A stretch of DNA of 64,000 nt from Numida meleagris (Eukaryota; Chordata; Aves; Galliformes; Numididae). Positions 61,505 to 64,000 of this stretch are shown piece after piece. Under the pieces are notes generated by a model, which was given only the letters and a program-made list of their open reading frames with translations, was not told where the DNA came from and did no database searches. The translations under genes and the position numbers were made by a program. The stretch spans positions 53,039,069-53,103,068 of the forward strand of contig NC_034411.1 in the NCBI RefSeq assembly GCF_002078875.1, given 5' to 3'. How positions within the stretch are numbered: position 1 is the stretch's first letter; the number at the start of each line of letters is the position of its first letter.

Positions 61505-61929
61505 TTCTCCTATGATGAAAGGTTGAGGGAACTGGGCTTGTTTAGTTTGGAGAAGAGAAGGCTCCAGGGAGACCTCATTGTGGCCTTCCAGTACTTGAAG
61601 GGAGAGTATAAACAGGAGGGGGAACGATTGTTCACAAGGGTGGATAGCGATAGGACAAGGGGGAATGGTTTTAAACTGAGAGAGGGGGGGTTTAGGTTAG
61701 ATATCAGGAGGAACCTTTTCACTCAGGGGGTGGTGACGCACTGGAACATGTTGCCCAAGGAGGTTGTGGATGCCCCATTCCTGGAGGCATTCAAGGCCAG
61801 ACTGGACGTGGCTCTGGGCAGCCTGGTCTAGTGGTTGGCAGCCCTGCACTTGGCAGGGGGGTTGAGACTCGATGATCTTTGAGGTCCTTTTCAGCCCAGG
61901 CCATTCTATGCTTAGATGATTCTATGATT
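61505..61929 (+). mobile_element. CR1 LINE 3' fragment, young-looking
   Basis: About 425 bases nearly identical over long stretches to 18156-18580. They cover the ORF2 end ([20 protein letters not shown] to [15 protein letters not shown]), the stop at 61831, the same 3' UTR with its CACTTGGCAGGGGGGTTGAG segment, and terminal ATTCTATG-type octamers at about 61901-61929. It is 5' truncated about 115 bases beyond the mariner end. The frame is open from 61475, with the first codons from flanking DNA. Confidence 0.95.
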
Positions 61930-63714
61930 TTCTACAAGTATTTAATCATTTTGAATTTCTTCTTTTACTTGCCACAGAAACTTGCAGTTGCCTTGTATTT
62001 ATGACAGATACCCTGTAACAAAGTTAGATAATGAAGATTTTCTTAAGTGTGTCATCACTATCAGTGCTACTGGCTCTATTATGCGGGGCTATTGAAAGAG
62101 TTTTACATTGCTGAAAGTGTGTGTAGATCATTCTCTCATCTATTCTGATGAGCTTGGTAAGCTGAATGATTCCTATAAATAGACAGCTTGCCAAAAACTG
62201 TGCTTCTATTATTAGCTATTAGATAGATGGCAACTAATCTGCATTCACTTCTCTAATTTTACTGCATCTGGGTTCTTCTGGAAAAGAAAGCTTTGCCAGT
62301 CTTATTTTCACAGCTTTGCCAAAATTATGATTTAATAGCAATAAAATTTTCAACAGCGAGGCAATTTTCCCGTTTTTATCCCAAAGTCATATCAAGTGAA
62401 CCTGAATCAATGAAAAATGTCTACATTAGAACCATCATTACTAATAGTATTCTATATCATTCGTCTTTTATTCAGTGTGACAAAATTACAATCAGCTCAC
62501 AACTATGGCTACTTGTGATTAATGATGGTTTTACTTAGGAACTGACAGTGAAGATTCTGGGAGGAAAATGATAATTTATTTCAAAATTTCAAGCTATAAA
62601 TTTTGAGAATAAAAAAACAGCAGCTCTCTTTTCATAACTGTCATTAACATGTCTGCTGCTGCTTCTTTTATTACTGTCAGACTAGGGGCTTTGAAGTTGC
62701 CCAAATTTTGAAGTCATTATTCCTGTCTTCTCAGGGTGGAAATTTTGGCCTAGGAGTTCTTAAATTGCTTACATACTATATACACTGTATTTCAGAAGAA
62801 CTAGAGAGTATGCAGGGAAGAGTGTTGCAATTATTCAGGGAAAAAAAAAAATTAAAGACTTGGAATAAAGTCTCTCTGAGAGCATAGTAAATTAAAAAAA
62901 AATTATAGATAACCTTTATGAACGAATTAGAGAGCAAAGTTTGTGAAACACTGGAGAAAAGCTGTAAAAGCTTTCACTTGGCAGAGCCTAATCTTGATAA
63001 GTTCAGAAGTGGCTAAAAGCCATTCTTACCATCTGATAGCCACTCAGCAGCATTAGGATGGTGTTTCTTAGCCTGGCACAGATGTTCACATCAAAACAAG
63101 TGCTCCTGTTAACATTCTCAAGACCCTGAATAAGCAGAGAGACTTCCCAAATCTGTTGTCCAAAATTATTGTAATGCAGAACAGCTGGGCAATGTATAAA
63201 AGACCTATGTTGTTGCTGTTGAATTTATTAGAAGCCTGAGATACCTTTGTACTTTGAACCATTAGTCTGTAAGTTGTACTGACACTATCATTGTTCAGAA
63301 CTGAGAATGAATTTCAAAAAAGGTAACAAAGGATAAAGAATGAACCGTTTTAGATGGGAATATTTACAGTGTTGATCAAAAGTTGATTGCTACTTTCAAA
63401 CCCTTGAAAGCTACAGCAAAATTCTCTTCTGCCTAGCTTGGAGCAAAGTATTTCTAAGTCAGAGTATTTATGAAAAGCCCATTTTAAAGATGAAATCCTG
63501 GCACTAGGTGAGGTCACTAGCAAAACTAACGGATGGCATTCAGTTAAGAATTGTACCCTAAATTTCTCCATCCAAGAAAAGAAAACTTGTCTGTTTTTAC
63601 TGTCTTATACTTAGACAAACTCCGGAACACATGCAGAGCAAGCAGAGCTGAATATAAACTCCCTCTGTGATGTTCTACTCAAAATTTCCGATAGGTTAAT
63701 TTGGCACAGTTATA
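61930..63714. other. Unique AT-rich DNA
   Basis: No gene or repeat was recognised. Frames of 70-80 codons (62293-62538 +, 63350-63571 -) show no domain. Confidence 0.55.
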
Positions 63715-63715
63715 T

Positions 63716-64000
63716 TTCATAAAATCATAGAATGGCTTGGTTTGGAAGGGACCTCAAGGATCATCAAGTTCCAACCCCTTGCCACAGGCAGGGCTGTCAG
63801 CTACTAGATCAAGTACTAGATCAGATTGCCCAGACCCCCATCCACCCTGGCCTTGAGCACATCCAGGGACGGGCCATCCACAACTTCTCTGGGCAGCCCG
63901 TTCCAGTGCCTCACCACTCTCACAGTAAAAGACTTCCCCCTGACATCTAATCTAGATCTCACCTCCTTTAGGTTAAAAATATTCCCCTTGTCCTGTCACT
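63716..64000 (-). mobile_element. CR1 LINE 3' fragment, cut by window edge
   Basis: The left edge has AAATCATAGAATGG (reversed terminal octamers). CR1 3' UTR and ORF2-end sequence follow in reverse (ccaaccccttgccacaggca, ctgggcagcccgttccagtg, ttccccttgtcctgtcact). It continues past the right end, so its 5' extent is unknown. Its 3' UTR differs from that of the 28.9-kb copy, so it is a different subfamily. Confidence 0.92.

Overview
The window looks like an AT-rich, gene-poor stretch of a bird chromosome, most likely from a galliform such as chicken. The evidence is the repeat content. There are at least eleven CR1 LINE fragments, several ending in the ATTCTATG-type 3' octamer repeat. There are two copies of a D,D34D mariner of the kind known in chicken, and several avian-type retroviral LTRs. 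I found no convincing host protein-coding exon, tRNA, rRNA or CRISPR. Almost every longer open frame lies inside a transposable element. The window may be intergenic desert or the inside of a very long intron, and the sequence alone does not decide between them.

Layout. Positions 1-16.7 kb are mostly unique AT-rich sequence with two old CR1 tails (4.3 and 6.45 kb) and a short GC-rich open frame that may be a retrocopy remnant (7.7-7.95 kb). At 16.77-19.24 kb two CR1 elements sit head to tail. The first keeps a 399-codon reverse-transcriptase frame and its 3' end, and the second lacks both ends. CR1 tails follow at 24.8-25.6 kb (+), 28.9-29.6 kb (-) and 35.35-35.6 kb (-). At 36.4-38.6 kb a degenerate mariner on the minus strand is split by a roughly 0.78 kb LTR. 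That LTR carries a perfect 55-bp duplication around a single N, which is almost certainly an assembly join. At 38.6-43.4 kb the sequence is largely unique, with a stretch near 40.0-40.65 kb that has the look of a conserved non-coding element. The longest CR1 (43.45-46.19 kb, -) retains the end of ORF1 plus endonuclease and RT pieces.

A complete solo LTR with 5-bp target-site duplications lies at 49.50-50.03 kb. A very worn CR1 tail lies at 53.25-53.5 kb. Between 59.2 and 61.95 kb there is a cluster: an internally deleted endogenous retrovirus (RNase H region, primer-binding site, LTR; minus strand), a short mariner derivative and a CR1 tail. A last CR1 tail (-) runs off the right edge.

The elements do not work together as a system. 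They are independent insertions of different ages, and their nesting gives a relative chronology. The most informative items are the LTR-in-mariner nest, the back-to-back CR1 junction, the palindromic 16-bp repeats around the LTR start site, and the assembly artefact at 37,361. I did not find a new biological system here. Subfamily names are deliberately not given, because they need a repeat-library search.
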